Shown here piece by piece: positions 14,048-21,380 of a DNA stretch of 26,931 nt. Origin of the DNA: Terrimonas sp964445775 (GTDB lineage: Bacteria; Bacteroidota; Bacteroidia; Chitinophagales; Chitinophagaceae); the NCBI GenBank assembly GCA_964445775.1, contig CAYUMH010000058.1, positions 1 to 26,931 of the forward strand. The letters run 5' to 3'. The translations under genes were made by a program, and so were the position numbers. Under the pieces are notes generated by a model, which was not told the origin of the DNA, did not search any database, and saw only the letters and a list, made by a program, of their open reading frames with translations. Each line of letters starts with the position of its first letter. Position 1 is the stretch's first letter.

Positions 14048-15532
14048 ATGGCTGTAACTAAAAAGAAAGCAACAAATACGATCAAATTAAAATTTGATAC
14101 CGATTGGACCTACGCTCCTGCACCGGAAAGTAAAGCTGCGGCTACTATTAACAAACAATATGATTTGTTTATTGATGGTAAATGGCAAAAGCCAAGCTCT
14201 AAGAAATACTTTGGTACCATTAACCCGGCTACCGAAGAGAAATTAAGTGAGGTGGCCGATGCCAATGAAGCTGACGTAAACAAAGCGGTAACTGCAGCCC
14301 GTAACGCCTACGATAAAACATGGAAAAAATTACCGGCCAAGGAAAGGGCTAAATATATTTTCCGTATTGCCCGCATGGTACAGGAAAAAGCCAGGGAACT
14401 GGCCGTGATTGAAACTTTAGACGGTGGCAAGCCCATCCGTGAAAGCCGTGATTTTGATATACCTACCGCGGCCAATCATTTCTTTTATTATGCCGGCTGG
14501 GCCGATAAACTGGAATATGCATTCCCCAACCGCCGGCCACAACCCTTAGGTGTTGCCGGGCAAATTATCCCATGGAATTTTCCTTTATTAATGGCCGCCT
14601 GGAAAATTGCCCCGGCATTAGCCACCGGCAATACCGTAGTATTAAAACCTGCAGAAACCACACCCCTCACCGCTTTGAAGCTTGTCGAAATTATACAGGA
14701 AGCCGACCTGCCGCCTGGTGTGGTAAATATTATTACCGGTGCAGGTGCAACCGGCGCGGCGTTGGTAAACCATCCCGGCGTGGATAAAATTGCTTTTACC
14801 GGCAGCACCGAAGTGGGTAAAATTATTCAAAGAGCTACTGCCGGCACCAATAAAAAGTTAACCCTGGAATTAGGAGGTAAAGCCGCCAATATCATTTTTG
14901 AAGATGCACCGATTGACCAGGCAGTGGAAGGCGTGATCAATGGCATCTTTTTTAACCAGGGCCATGTATGCTGCGCCGGCAGCCGTTTGTATGTACAGGA
15001 ATCAGTGGCCAAAGAAGTGATCAGGAAATTAAAGGACCGGATAGAGTCTTTAATTGTTGGCGACCCCATGGATAAAAACACCGATATCGGCGCCATCAAC
15101 AGCAAAGAGCAGTTAGCCACCATTCATAAGTATTTAACCATCGGTAAAAAGGAAGGTGCCGAGATATACCAGAGCAGTTGCCCTATTCCCAAAAAAGGTT
15201 TTTACTGCCCGCCTACCCTGTTCACCAATGTGGCCCAGAGTAACCGCATTGCCCAGGAAGAAATTTTTGGTCCTGTTCTCTCCATCCTTACTTTCCGTAC
15301 CGATGATGAAGTAATTGAAAAAGCCAATAACACGCCCTACGGCCTCAGCGCCGGTGTATGGACCGACAAAGGCTCCAAGGTATTCAATATGACCAAACGC
15401 CTACGTGCCGGCGTGGTATGGGCCAACACATTTAACAAATTTGACCCCACTTCACCATTCGGCGGTTATAAGGAAAGCGGTTTTGGCAGAGAAGGCGGGT
15501 TGCATGGACTCGAAGGCTATTTAAAGTTTTAG
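14048..15532 (+). CDS. NAD(P)-dependent aldehyde dehydrogenase
   Basis: The protein is 494 aa, full length for the family. It oxidises aldehydes to acids in the cytosol. Visible elements are IIPWNFPL (173-180, oxyanion Asn177), VVLKPAE (197-203, coenzyme-binding Lys), FTGSTEVGK (250-258, Rossmann loop), LELGGK (273-278, general base Glu274) and GHVCCAGSR (305-313, nucleophile Cys308). The C-terminus retains EEIFGPVLSI, PFGGYKESGFGRE and a complete oligomerisation tail. The first ~35 residues are a Lys- and Ala-rich extension. Its position after deoC suggests acetaldehyde as a natural substrate, but specificity cannot be read directly. A four-helix-bundle gene lies on each side, and no promoter is visible in the 55 bp upstream, so it may be read from the deoC promoter. 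Confidence 0.95.
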   Translation: MAVTKKKATNTIKLKFDTDWTYAPAPESKAAATINKQYDLFIDGKWQKPSSKKYFGTINPATEEKLSEVADANEADVNKAVTAARNAYDKTWKKLPAKERAKYIFRIARMVQEKARELAVIETLDGGKPIRESRDFDIPTAANHFFYYAGWADKLEYAFPNRRPQPLGVAGQIIPWNFPLLMAAWKIAPALATGNTVVLKPAETTPLTALKLVEIIQEADLPPGVVNIITGAGATGAALVNHPGVDKIAFTGSTEVGKIIQRATAGTNKKLTLELGGKAANIIFEDAPIDQAVEGVINGIFFNQGHVCCAGSRLYVQESVAKEVIRKLKDRIESLIVGDPMDKNTDIGAINSKEQLATIHKYLTIGKKEGAEIYQSSCPIPKKGFYCPPTLFTNVAQSNRIAQEEIFGPVLSILTFRTDDEVIEKANNTPYGLSAGVWTDKGSKVFNMTKRLRAGVVWANTFNKFDPTSPFGGYKESGFGREGGLHGLEGYLKF

Positions 15533-15542
15533 AGTTTCCAAA

Positions 15543-15592
15543 GGTTCAAGGGTTCAAGAAGTTCAAAAGTTCCAGAGGTTCAATGTTCCATA
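15543..15592. repeat. GTTCAA-rich flank left of four-helix-bundle gene 2
   Basis: A run of GTTCAA/GTTCCA words (ggttcaagggttcaagaag and onward) fills the gap between the aldehyde dehydrogenase and the second four-helix-bundle gene. It is the reverse complement of the TTGAAC-rich run at 16031-16061; the longest shared exact block noticed is GAACTTTTGAAC. Confidence 0.65.
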
Positions 15593-15610
15593 ATTTCAAA
15601 TGTTATTTGT

Positions 15611-16009
15611 ATGGCAACAATAGAAAAGTTTGAAGATATTTTATCCTGGCAGGAGGCCAGGACATTGAATCAAAATATTGGTCAATTAATTGATAGCGGC
15701 AGGTTCAAACAAAGCTTCCGGCTTATCAACCAGATTGAAGGAGCAGCAGGATCAATAATGGATAATATTGCGGAAGGGTTTGAACGTACCGGGAACAGAG
15801 AATTTATCCAGTTTCTTTATATCGCCAAAGGCTCTTGTGGAGAATTACGATCTCAGTTGTATAGAGCCCTTGACAGAACTTATATAAATGAAACTGAGTT
15901 TGATAGTTTTGTAGCACAAAGCAAAAAAGTTAGCAGTTTAATTCAAAAACTCATTAACTATTTAACAGGCTCCGATAAAAAAGGAGCAAAGTATAAAATA
16001 ACTAATTAA
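15611..16009 (+). CDS. Four-helix-bundle protein (S23/IVP family), copy 2
   Basis: The protein is 132 aa. KFEDILSWQEARTLNQNI (6-23), INQIEGAAGSIMDNIAEGFE (39-58) and FIQFLYIAKGSCGELRSQLY match the same family as the gene at 13621, including the NIAEGF/Y core. The two are clearly diverged, so this is not a recent tandem duplication. It is flanked by GTTCAA repeats on the left and TTGAAC repeats on the right, i.e. an inverted arrangement, and lies between the active aldehyde dehydrogenase and the half-length homologue. The basic, Lys-rich tail (SDKKGAKYKITN) may contact nucleic acid. Function is unknown, and no reverse transcriptase or variable repeat typical of a diversity-generating retroelement was seen nearby. 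Confidence 0.9.
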   Translation: MATIEKFEDILSWQEARTLNQNIGQLIDSGRFKQSFRLINQIEGAAGSIMDNIAEGFERTGNREFIQFLYIAKGSCGELRSQLYRALDRTYINETEFDSFVAQSKKVSSLIQKLINYLTGSDKKGAKYKITN

Positions 16010-16030
16010 TGCTTCATCATGTTCTACTAA

Positions 16031-16061
16031 CCTTGAACTTTTGAACATTGAACATTTGAAC
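16031..16061. repeat. TTGAAC-rich flank right of four-helix-bundle gene 2
   Basis: CCTTGAACTTTTGAACATTG followed by AACATTTGAAC contains four TTGAAC words within ~30 bp, in opposite orientation to the run at 15543-15592. It precedes the half-length aldehyde dehydrogenase gene. Confidence 0.65.
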
Positions 16062-16076
16062 AAAAAAAGTATACAA

Positions 16077-16964
16077 ATGGAAAAGAGATTAGAAGTACTA
16101 AAAACCTACAAAATATACATCGCCGGACAATTCCCCCGCACCGAATCGGGAAGGTTTTATGCGGCGAAAAATGCGGCGGGGAAACAACTGGCCAATATGT
16201 GTTTAAGTTCGCGGAAGGATTTCAGGAATGCCGTGGTAGCAGCCCGTGGGGCTTTCAGTGGCTGGAGCGGCCGTGCGGCGTTTAACCGCAGCCAGATACT
16301 GTACCGTATTGGCGAAATGCTGGAAACACGCAGGGCACAGTTTGTTGATGAGCTGGTGCAGCAGGACCTGACGGTGGCGCAGGCAAATGCCGAGGTGAAC
16401 CTGGCTGTTGACCGGCTGGTGTATTATGCCGGCTGGTGCGATAAATACCAGCAGGTATTCAGTGCCGTTAACCCGGTGGCCAGTTCTCATTTCAACTTCT
16501 CGGTACAGGAACCTACCGGTGTAGTGGCCATTATTGCCCCGCAAAACAGTTCATTACTGGGACTGGTTTCGGTAATGGCGCCGGTTATTGCCAGCGGTAA
16601 TACCTGCGTAATACTGGCATCGGAACAAAAACCTTTATGTGCGGTAACTTTTGCCGAAGTACTGAACAGTTCCGACCTTCCCGGCGGCGTGGTAAATATA
16701 TTAACCGGTAAAATACCCGAGCTGGCCAAATGGTTTGCCGAGCATATGGATGTAAATGCTGTTATTTATTGTGAAAAAGATGCAGCCAATAAAAACATGT
16801 TCCGCGAAAAAGCGGCCGTTAACCTGAAACGCCTGCATTTTTACGACCAGGTAGACTGGACCAGCGAAGAAGGACAATCGCCCTACTTTATTACCGACTC
16901 AACCGAAATAAAAACCACCTGGCACCCGGTAGAAAATATTGCCGGAGCCGGCGGTGGTTACTAA
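16077..16964 (+). CDS. Half-length aldehyde dehydrogenase-like protein (probable pseudoenzyme)
   Basis: The protein is 295 aa from ATG 16077; a TTG at 16041 lies in the repeat and is unlikely. Residues 1-~215 align with the N-terminal, coenzyme-binding half of aldehyde dehydrogenases, e.g. GVVAIIAPQNSSLLGLVSVM against GVAGQIIPWNFPLLMAA of the neighbour, and SSDLPGGVVNILTG against EADLPPGVVNIITG. The coenzyme-contact Lys is replaced (VILASE for VLKPAE), the GSTEVG loop is absent, and the protein ends before the LELGGK glutamate and catalytic cysteine would appear. The tail is unrelated and finishes AGAGGGY. The frame is intact and ends in a normal stop, and no leftover catalytic half follows, so this looks like a stable non-catalytic homologue rather than fresh decay. 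It may assist or regulate the active enzyme encoded at 14048. Confidence 0.85.
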   Translation: MEKRLEVLKTYKIYIAGQFPRTESGRFYAAKNAAGKQLANMCLSSRKDFRNAVVAARGAFSGWSGRAAFNRSQILYRIGEMLETRRAQFVDELVQQDLTVAQANAEVNLAVDRLVYYAGWCDKYQQVFSAVNPVASSHFNFSVQEPTGVVAIIAPQNSSLLGLVSVMAPVIASGNTCVILASEQKPLCAVTFAEVLNSSDLPGGVVNILTGKIPELAKWFAEHMDVNAVIYCEKDAANKNMFREKAAVNLKRLHFYDQVDWTSEEGQSPYFITDSTEIKTTWHPVENIAGAGGGY

Positions 16965-16982
16965 GATATCTCAACAATTGTT

Positions 16983-17024
16983 TAACGGGGCAAATGTAAA
17001 AATCTGGTTACATTTGCCCCGTTA
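16983..17024. terminator. 17 bp perfect hairpin after the deoC/ALDH cluster
   Basis: TAACGGGGCAAATGTAA (16983-16999) is exactly complementary to TTACATTTGCCCCGTTA (17008-17024), with an 8-base loop, 19 bases after the stop of the half-length ALDH gene. There is no following T-run, so it is terminator-like rather than canonical. The right arm contains TACATTTG (17009-17016), a match to the -7 promoter consensus reading towards the SPOR gene, and by symmetry the left arm carries the same box on the minus strand. Confidence 0.65.
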
Positions 17025-17096
17025 CCGTTAAACCCGGGCAACCAAATGGCCTTAAACGGCATCTTTGGTAAGGTTTTTGGGTTAAAACAAACCATT

Positions 17097-17540
17097 ATGA
17101 CAAAACAAGTTATCCTGATCGCCTTATTTTCTCTTTCCTGCCTGTTTGTACAGGCACAAAATATTACCACTGTTGACAGCGGTAGTGTGACCATTCATAA
17201 AGATCCGCGGCTGGATATACTGGTAAAAAAACAGGCCCAGATAAATGAAGTAACCACCCGCGATTCCCGTCGCTCGGCCAAAGGATACCGTTTACTGATC
17301 ATCCGTACCAATAACCGCGACGAAGCCATTGCGGCCAAAACCAAGGTATACAATTATTTCCCCGAGTTAAAGGCATACATGTTCCACCAATCGCCTTATT
17401 ACAGCATCCGTGCCGGTAACTTTAAAGACCGTAAGGAAGCGGAAGCCTATCGTTTAAAATTCAATAATATATTCCCGAAAGGTGTATTTATTATGAACGA
17501 TGTGGTGGAAGTTAAACCGGACAGGTTTGAGGAAGAATAA
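17097..17540 (+). CDS. SPOR-domain secreted protein
   Basis: The protein is 147 aa from ATG 17097; an upstream ATG at 17046 would hide the signal peptide. MTKQVILIALFSLSCLFVQA is a signal peptide cut after AQA, so the product is periplasmic. Residues ~65-140 resemble a SPOR domain: GYRLLIIRTNNRDEAIAAKT, then YFPELKAYMFHQSPYYSIRA, then GNFKDRKEAEAYRLKF and FPKGVFIMNDVVE. SPOR domains bind peptidoglycan strands lacking stem peptides, often at division sites; this small protein is essentially just that domain. It may be read from the -7 box within the hairpin at 16983-17024. A lipoprotein gene starts 22 bp downstream, probably in the same transcript. Confidence 0.85.
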   Translation: MTKQVILIALFSLSCLFVQAQNITTVDSGSVTIHKDPRLDILVKKQAQINEVTTRDSRRSAKGYRLLIIRTNNRDEAIAAKTKVYNYFPELKAYMFHQSPYYSIRAGNFKDRKEAEAYRLKFNNIFPKGVFIMNDVVEVKPDRFEEE

Positions 17541-17562
17541 AATGTGTATCTTCCCATGAACG

Positions 17563-18264
17563 GTGACACTACCCCAACATATATTATCGTTATGCATAGT
17601 GATTTTGCTTTACTCCTGTAAAGCACCTGACACCGATAATCCCCAACCCGGAACTACCACAATTACGCAAAACGGGTATAAGGATAGTTTGTTAAACGAA
17701 CTAAATGCCAATATCCGGTTTATTAGTGATAGTTTAGTGCATAAGAAAACACAATTCTTAAAAGACTTAATCAATAAATATCAACCTGATAGTTGTGTCA
17801 TTATTGCCTACGAAAACAAGGTTTTGAAAGAAGGTTTTGAAGGCATAAAAGTTGTGGGAGATATTAATAATGACAGAACACCGGATACTGTTTTTGTCTT
17901 ACCACCATTCAATTTTTGTGACGAAGGCGAGTCTTATTATTTTTCTGACACTGGTTTACCAAGACTGTTTACCGAATCATACTGTTGCCATCCGGAAAAC
18001 TTATTTTCTATTGGAGACATTGACGAAGATGGGATAGCAGAAATCTGTATTTTCTATTCCGGCTGTACAGGCCGATTCAAATCATTGATTGCCTATACCC
18101 TTAAAAACAATAGCTGGAAAGAGATTGGACATGTCACTTTTGATATCAACTTTATGAAACCTGACAAAGAAAACAGGGTTAAAAAAACCGGAAAAGGGAA
18201 ATTTGAGATGCTGGAAATTATTGACGAGCCTGAGAAAAAAGAATGGAAACAATTTTCTTTCTAA
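17563..18264 (+). CDS. Hypothetical lipoprotein with Asp-rich calcium-loop-like motifs
   Basis: The protein is 233 aa from a GTG start. The only upstream in-frame ATG (17542) is cut off by a TGA at 17557, so GTG is preferred. MTLPQHILSLCIVILLYSC is a lipoprotein signal with lipobox LYSC (Cys19). The mature part has two loops resembling calcium-binding DxDxDG motifs within FG-GAP/VCBS-like strands: VVGDINNDRTPDTVFVLPP and IGDIDEDGIAEICIFY. Cys residues are frequent (FNFCDEGE, YCCHPEN, CIFYSGCTG), so disulfides are likely in the periplasm. The exact family is not recognised. The gene looks more AT-rich than its neighbours, consistent with acquisition, though this was not measured. It follows the SPOR gene by 22 bp and converges with the VWA gene. 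Confidence 0.75.
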   Translation: MTLPQHILSLCIVILLYSCKAPDTDNPQPGTTTITQNGYKDSLLNELNANIRFISDSLVHKKTQFLKDLINKYQPDSCVIIAYENKVLKEGFEGIKVVGDINNDRTPDTVFVLPPFNFCDEGESYYFSDTGLPRLFTESYCCHPENLFSIGDIDEDGIAEICIFYSGCTGRFKSLIAYTLKNNSWKEIGHVTFDINFMKPDKENRVKKTGKGKFEMLEIIDEPEKKEWKQFSF

Positions 18265-18342
18265 ACTATCCAGGGACAGTTTATGCTTTAAAGACATTCT
18301 CATTACCAAATTTCCAAATCACCTAATTACCAAATTAACTAA

Positions 18343-20139
18343 TTACCAACTTGCCCCTGCTTCCTGCAACAATACTTCCTGTAAACTGTTTTGTTCCAGC
18401 GTATACACCTGCCCCCTGCCTTTCCTGATGAGTTTATTGAAATAACCGGTGGTGGATGTTTGCGGATATTTGGTTAATAAGAGGATACTCAGCACTACCC
18501 CTGATTTTTGTTTGGCCTCCAGCAGTTTTTTTGTTGCTTTATCAATTTCAAAAGCGCCGTCGGTGATGATCATCAGTTTGGTAACACCCGCATAAAAACC
18601 AATACTGTCAATCAGCTCATACCCTTTTACAATAGCTTCGCCTGCATTGGTGGCGCCCTTGGTCAGCAGCCTGTTGATCTTGCCGGTGATCAACGGCAGG
18701 TTATTACAGGCTATAAAATCCAGGATCACTTCCGGCTTACGGGCAAATTCAATAACAGAAATACGATCCACTTCTCTTTGCAGTGCGACCAGGTACAAAA
18801 TAGCTTTTTTCAGACTGTCCAGCCGGTCCTGTTCCAGCATAGAGTTGGACACATCCAGCAGGTATACGGTATGATTGGGCTGTACCTGTTGTAAACGGGT
18901 AGCGGCCGCAGTGCGCATCACTGTATCGCCGGTCACCGGTTTTTCCGTTTGTTTTACCAAGGCTGCTGTTGCCGAGGGCTGTACCAGGCCAAAGCGGTAA
19001 CCAATGCGGGGCTTTTTCAATAATACATTCTGGGCCGTGTCCAGGCCAACATCGGCCGCCATTTTCATGGAATATTCCAGGGTATTGGAGATAGCCAGCC
19101 CATCTGCACTCTCGATGAACCGGTTATAATAATGTATCATCCAGTTATACCGGTTTACAAATGCATTATAATTATTCACGCCTCTTTGCAGCTGTTTATT
19201 GTGATAAACCGTATCTGTTTTAAACCAGAAGATGGTGGACGGCATATTACTGTAAAACATTTTATACCGGGAATGCGGGAACGCACCATGACTCAGGTAA
19301 TTGTAACCATAGGTCCGGCTTAAATACAAACTATCTTTTTGTCTACCCTCTTCATACAAAGCCCTCAACTGCCGGTCGTTTTGCAGGCGCAGCCCGTCAT
19401 CATCTGCATACAGCTGTTGCTCCCAATTTTCTAACAGGTTTACACTCTGTAATAATTCCTTTTGTGCTGTTTGAATGAGGGCTTGTGTAGCAGCGGGCTT
19501 TAACGCCGTTGTATAATAGGTTTCAATAGCCTGGTATAAATGGTCCGATGCTTTTTTATACGCATCAAATAAGGGTGTTAAGCGGTCTATTATTTTTCCG
19601 GCGTAAGTAAACCCTTCATCGGTATCAAATTTTTTCTGGTGTATATAGGTCACCAGTTCTTTAAAGGCATTCACCATACTATCCAGCTGTGTATCAAAAG
19701 CCCGCAGCGCCGATAATACAGCAGGGTTATTCAGTTTATTATTACGGATGGCCGCTTCCATTACATTTTTTGCCCGGTACAGTGGCAGGAATGTGGCATC
19801 ATAGTCGTTGATAAAGCCTTCCTTATCGGGTTTTATTTGCGGTAATCCGGCATAGGAACCCGATTTGAGCCGGACGGTAGCACTGATCTTGCTGTACCAG
19901 TAATTAGGTGACCGCTTTTTTTGATTGACCAGGTAGGCCTGCGAAAAATTAAGCAGGTCAAAATATACCAGTTGATTGATACGACTGGCCTCATCCATAT
20001 AATCGATCACCGTATTTAGCGTTCGCACCGTTACATTGCGCTTGTTTTGAGCCAATAACAATCCGCTTAATAACAATACCACCGTCGTGATCATTATTTG
20101 TTTATATAAAAAAAGGTACCGGAACATAACTGGAAGCAT
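18343..20139 (-). CDS. von Willebrand factor A domain protein, secreted
   Basis: The protein is 598 aa from ATG 20139; ATGs at 20127 or 20094 are possible and all keep a signal peptide ending LLLAQ (~30). Residues ~35-400 are a mostly helical, Tyr-rich region of no recognised family, with many NNYN/HYYN-type stretches. Residues ~420-598 form a VWA domain: VYLLDVSNSM holds the DxSxS part of the metal-ion-dependent adhesion site (429-433), TKGATNAGEAI supplies the Thr, and MIITDGAF the Asp. The MIDAS is therefore complete and should bind a divalent cation and a protein ligand in the periplasm or at the surface. A TAACTTTG -7 box lies upstream on the minus strand (20178-20185). The gene stands alone on its strand. 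Confidence 0.85.
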   Translation of the reverse strand: MLPVMFRYLFLYKQIMITTVVLLLSGLLLAQNKRNVTVRTLNTVIDYMDEASRINQLVYFDLLNFSQAYLVNQKKRSPNYWYSKISATVRLKSGSYAGLPQIKPDKEGFINDYDATFLPLYRAKNVMEAAIRNNKLNNPAVLSALRAFDTQLDSMVNAFKELVTYIHQKKFDTDEGFTYAGKIIDRLTPLFDAYKKASDHLYQAIETYYTTALKPAATQALIQTAQKELLQSVNLLENWEQQLYADDDGLRLQNDRQLRALYEEGRQKDSLYLSRTYGYNYLSHGAFPHSRYKMFYSNMPSTIFWFKTDTVYHNKQLQRGVNNYNAFVNRYNWMIHYYNRFIESADGLAISNTLEYSMKMAADVGLDTAQNVLLKKPRIGYRFGLVQPSATAALVKQTEKPVTGDTVMRTAAATRLQQVQPNHTVYLLDVSNSMLEQDRLDSLKKAILYLVALQREVDRISVIEFARKPEVILDFIACNNLPLITGKINRLLTKGATNAGEAIVKGYELIDSIGFYAGVTKLMIITDGAFEIDKATKKLLEAKQKSGVVLSILLLTKYPQTSTTGYFNKLIRKGRGQVYTLEQNSLQEVLLQEAGASW

Positions 20140-20177
20140 ATGATGATTTAAAAACTGCGGGCGGCCTGTATGCAGGG

Positions 20178-20185
20178 CAAAGTTA
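20178..20185 (-). promoter_or_regulatory. Candidate -7 promoter element (TAACTTTG) of the VWA gene
   Basis: On the minus strand TAACTTTG fits TAnnTTTG, 38 bases before the furthest start codon. No -33 TTG is seen at the normal distance. Confidence 0.4.
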
Positions 20186-20284
20186 GTGTCCCTGTTAAAT
20201 ATGTGCCGGTAATTAAGCGATTTGTTGGTAATTTAGTCCTTCATTAAAAGAAGCAGTTAATTTTAAACCTGCCCCCTCACCCGC

Positions 20285-20743
20285 ATGATGCAGCAATTGA
20301 CCCGGCAACAATGGTTGCCTATTTCTTTACCGGAAGCCTGGCAGTTTTTTGCCACGCCAAAGAACCTGAACCTGATCACCCCGCCGGAAATGTCCTTTGT
20401 TATTAAAAACAAGTTACCCGATGAAATGTATGAAGGCCTGCTGATACATTATACCATCAGGCCATTTCTGCATATACCTTTTAACTGGCTTACAGAGATC
20501 ATGCATATAAGGCCGCAACAGTATTTTATTGATGAACAACGTTTCGGACCTTATAAATTATGGCACCACGAACATCATTTTAAAGAGGAAAATAACGGGG
20601 TGTTGATGACGGATATATTGTATTACGATATAGGCAAATCAATTGCCGGCCGTATTGCAGGCAGCGTATATGTACACAAACAGATAAGAAAAATATTTGC
20701 CTACCGCACCGAAAAATTAACCGAAATTTTTCCTGACCGGTAA
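20285..20743 (+). CDS. SRPBCC-family (START-like) protein
   Basis: The protein is 152 aa, starting at a double ATG (20285/20288). The START/polyketide-cyclase fold is suggested by the N-terminal strand and helix LPISLPEAWQFFATPKNLNL, then ITPPEMSFVI, the central strands FNWLTEIMHIRPQQYFIDEQ and RFGPYKLWHHEHHFKEENNG, and a long C-terminal helix. This form, with ATPKNLNLITPP, is common in small cytosolic SRPBCC proteins and in the N-terminal part of some YfcH-type proteins; the ligand is unknown. It is divergent from the VWA gene and convergent with the phosphoribosyltransferase gene, from which it is separated by a strong hairpin. Confidence 0.85.
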   Translation: MMQQLTRQQWLPISLPEAWQFFATPKNLNLITPPEMSFVIKNKLPDEMYEGLLIHYTIRPFLHIPFNWLTEIMHIRPQQYFIDEQRFGPYKLWHHEHHFKEENNGVLMTDILYYDIGKSIAGRIAGSVYVHKQIRKIFAYRTEKLTEIFPDR

Positions 20744-20746
20744 CCG

Positions 20747-20786
20747 GTAAATGTAGAGGCCCCATGCATGGTGCCTCTACATTTAC
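20747..20786. terminator. Hairpin between convergent genes
   Basis: GTAAATGTAGAGGC (20747-20760) is complementary to GCCTCTACATTTAC (20773-20786), 14 bp, with an inner self-complementary CCATGCATGG. It lies between the stops of the SRPBCC and phosphoribosyltransferase genes. Neither side has a strong T-run. Confidence 0.6.
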
Positions 20787-20803
20787 ACGTTTAAAACCAT
20801 ATT

Positions 20804-21313
20804 TTATTGCAAATACGCACCTTTCACCGTATTGCCATCCACCTCCACGTAAATATGATCCTCCATGGTAGTAGCCAGTTCCATGCCCACATAATCGGGA
20901 TAAACCGGGAATGAATTATGGTGCCTGCCCACCAGCGCAAGGGTCTGTATTTTTTTAGGATGCCAGTTGAGCAAAGGTTTTAGCGCATAGAGCAAAGTAC
21001 GGCCGCTATTGGCCACATCATCCACCACTATCACCACTTTATTATTATAATCCAGTTCGGGGCTGATCACCACCTCCTCCGGGTGACGTTTATTGAGGCT
21101 GATATTAGCCAGGTGCAGGGTTAGGCTATTATCCAGTTGTTTCAGCAGATCGTGCATGGTGCGGGCCACAATAGTACCGCCGCCGTCAATACCGGCAATG
21201 ATCAGCTCTGTTTCCCCGGCATTATTTTCCAGTATTTCCAGGGCCATGCGCTGCATTTTCTTTTGTGCCGTTTGTTCTACTAAAATATAGTGTTTATTTG
21301 CTGTCATAATCAT
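20804..21313 (-). CDS. PyrR-like phosphoribosyltransferase
   Basis: The protein is 169 aa; an ATG at 21307 is an alternative start two codons later. VVIVVDDVANSGRTLLYAL (93-111) is the PRPP-binding motif of type I phosphoribosyltransferases. ELIIAGIDGGGTIVARTM is the PPi loop region. The C-terminal TLALVGRHHNSFPVYPDYVG resembles PyrR (LVDRGHRELPIxPDYVG). PyrR proteins regulate pyrimidine genes and may have weak uracil phosphoribosyltransferase activity, but no pyr gene is nearby. An enzymatic or salvage role is therefore equally possible. It is cytosolic and divergent from the Fe-S gene, with 67 bp between starts. Confidence 0.85.
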   Translation of the reverse strand: MIMTANKHYILVEQTAQKKMQRMALEILENNAGETELIIAGIDGGGTIVARTMHDLLKQLDNSLTLHLANISLNKRHPEEVVISPELDYNNKVVIVVDDVANSGRTLLYALKPLLNWHPKKIQTLALVGRHHNSFPVYPDYVGMELATTMEDHIYVEVDGNTVKGAYLQ

Positions 21314-21380
21314 TTACCTTTATCAGTATTGCGTTAAATAAACTAACAAGCCGTAATTTAGCAATTGTAATTACAAGCGT

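Noticed and set aside
13621..16009. Diversity-generating retroelement suggested by Avd-like four-helix-bundle proteins
   Set aside because: No reverse transcriptase, template repeat or C-type-lectin-like variable protein was seen in the window.
16041..16076. TTG start extending the half-length ALDH by 12 codons
   Set aside because: The added codons translate the TTGAAC repeat itself (NIEHLNKK), and a normal ATG follows at 16077.
16965..17096. Possible frameshifted catalytic half of the second aldehyde dehydrogenase
   Set aside because: I looked for LELGGK-, CAGSR- or EEIFGP-like translations after 16964; the stretch is instead a hairpin and a leader for the SPOR gene.
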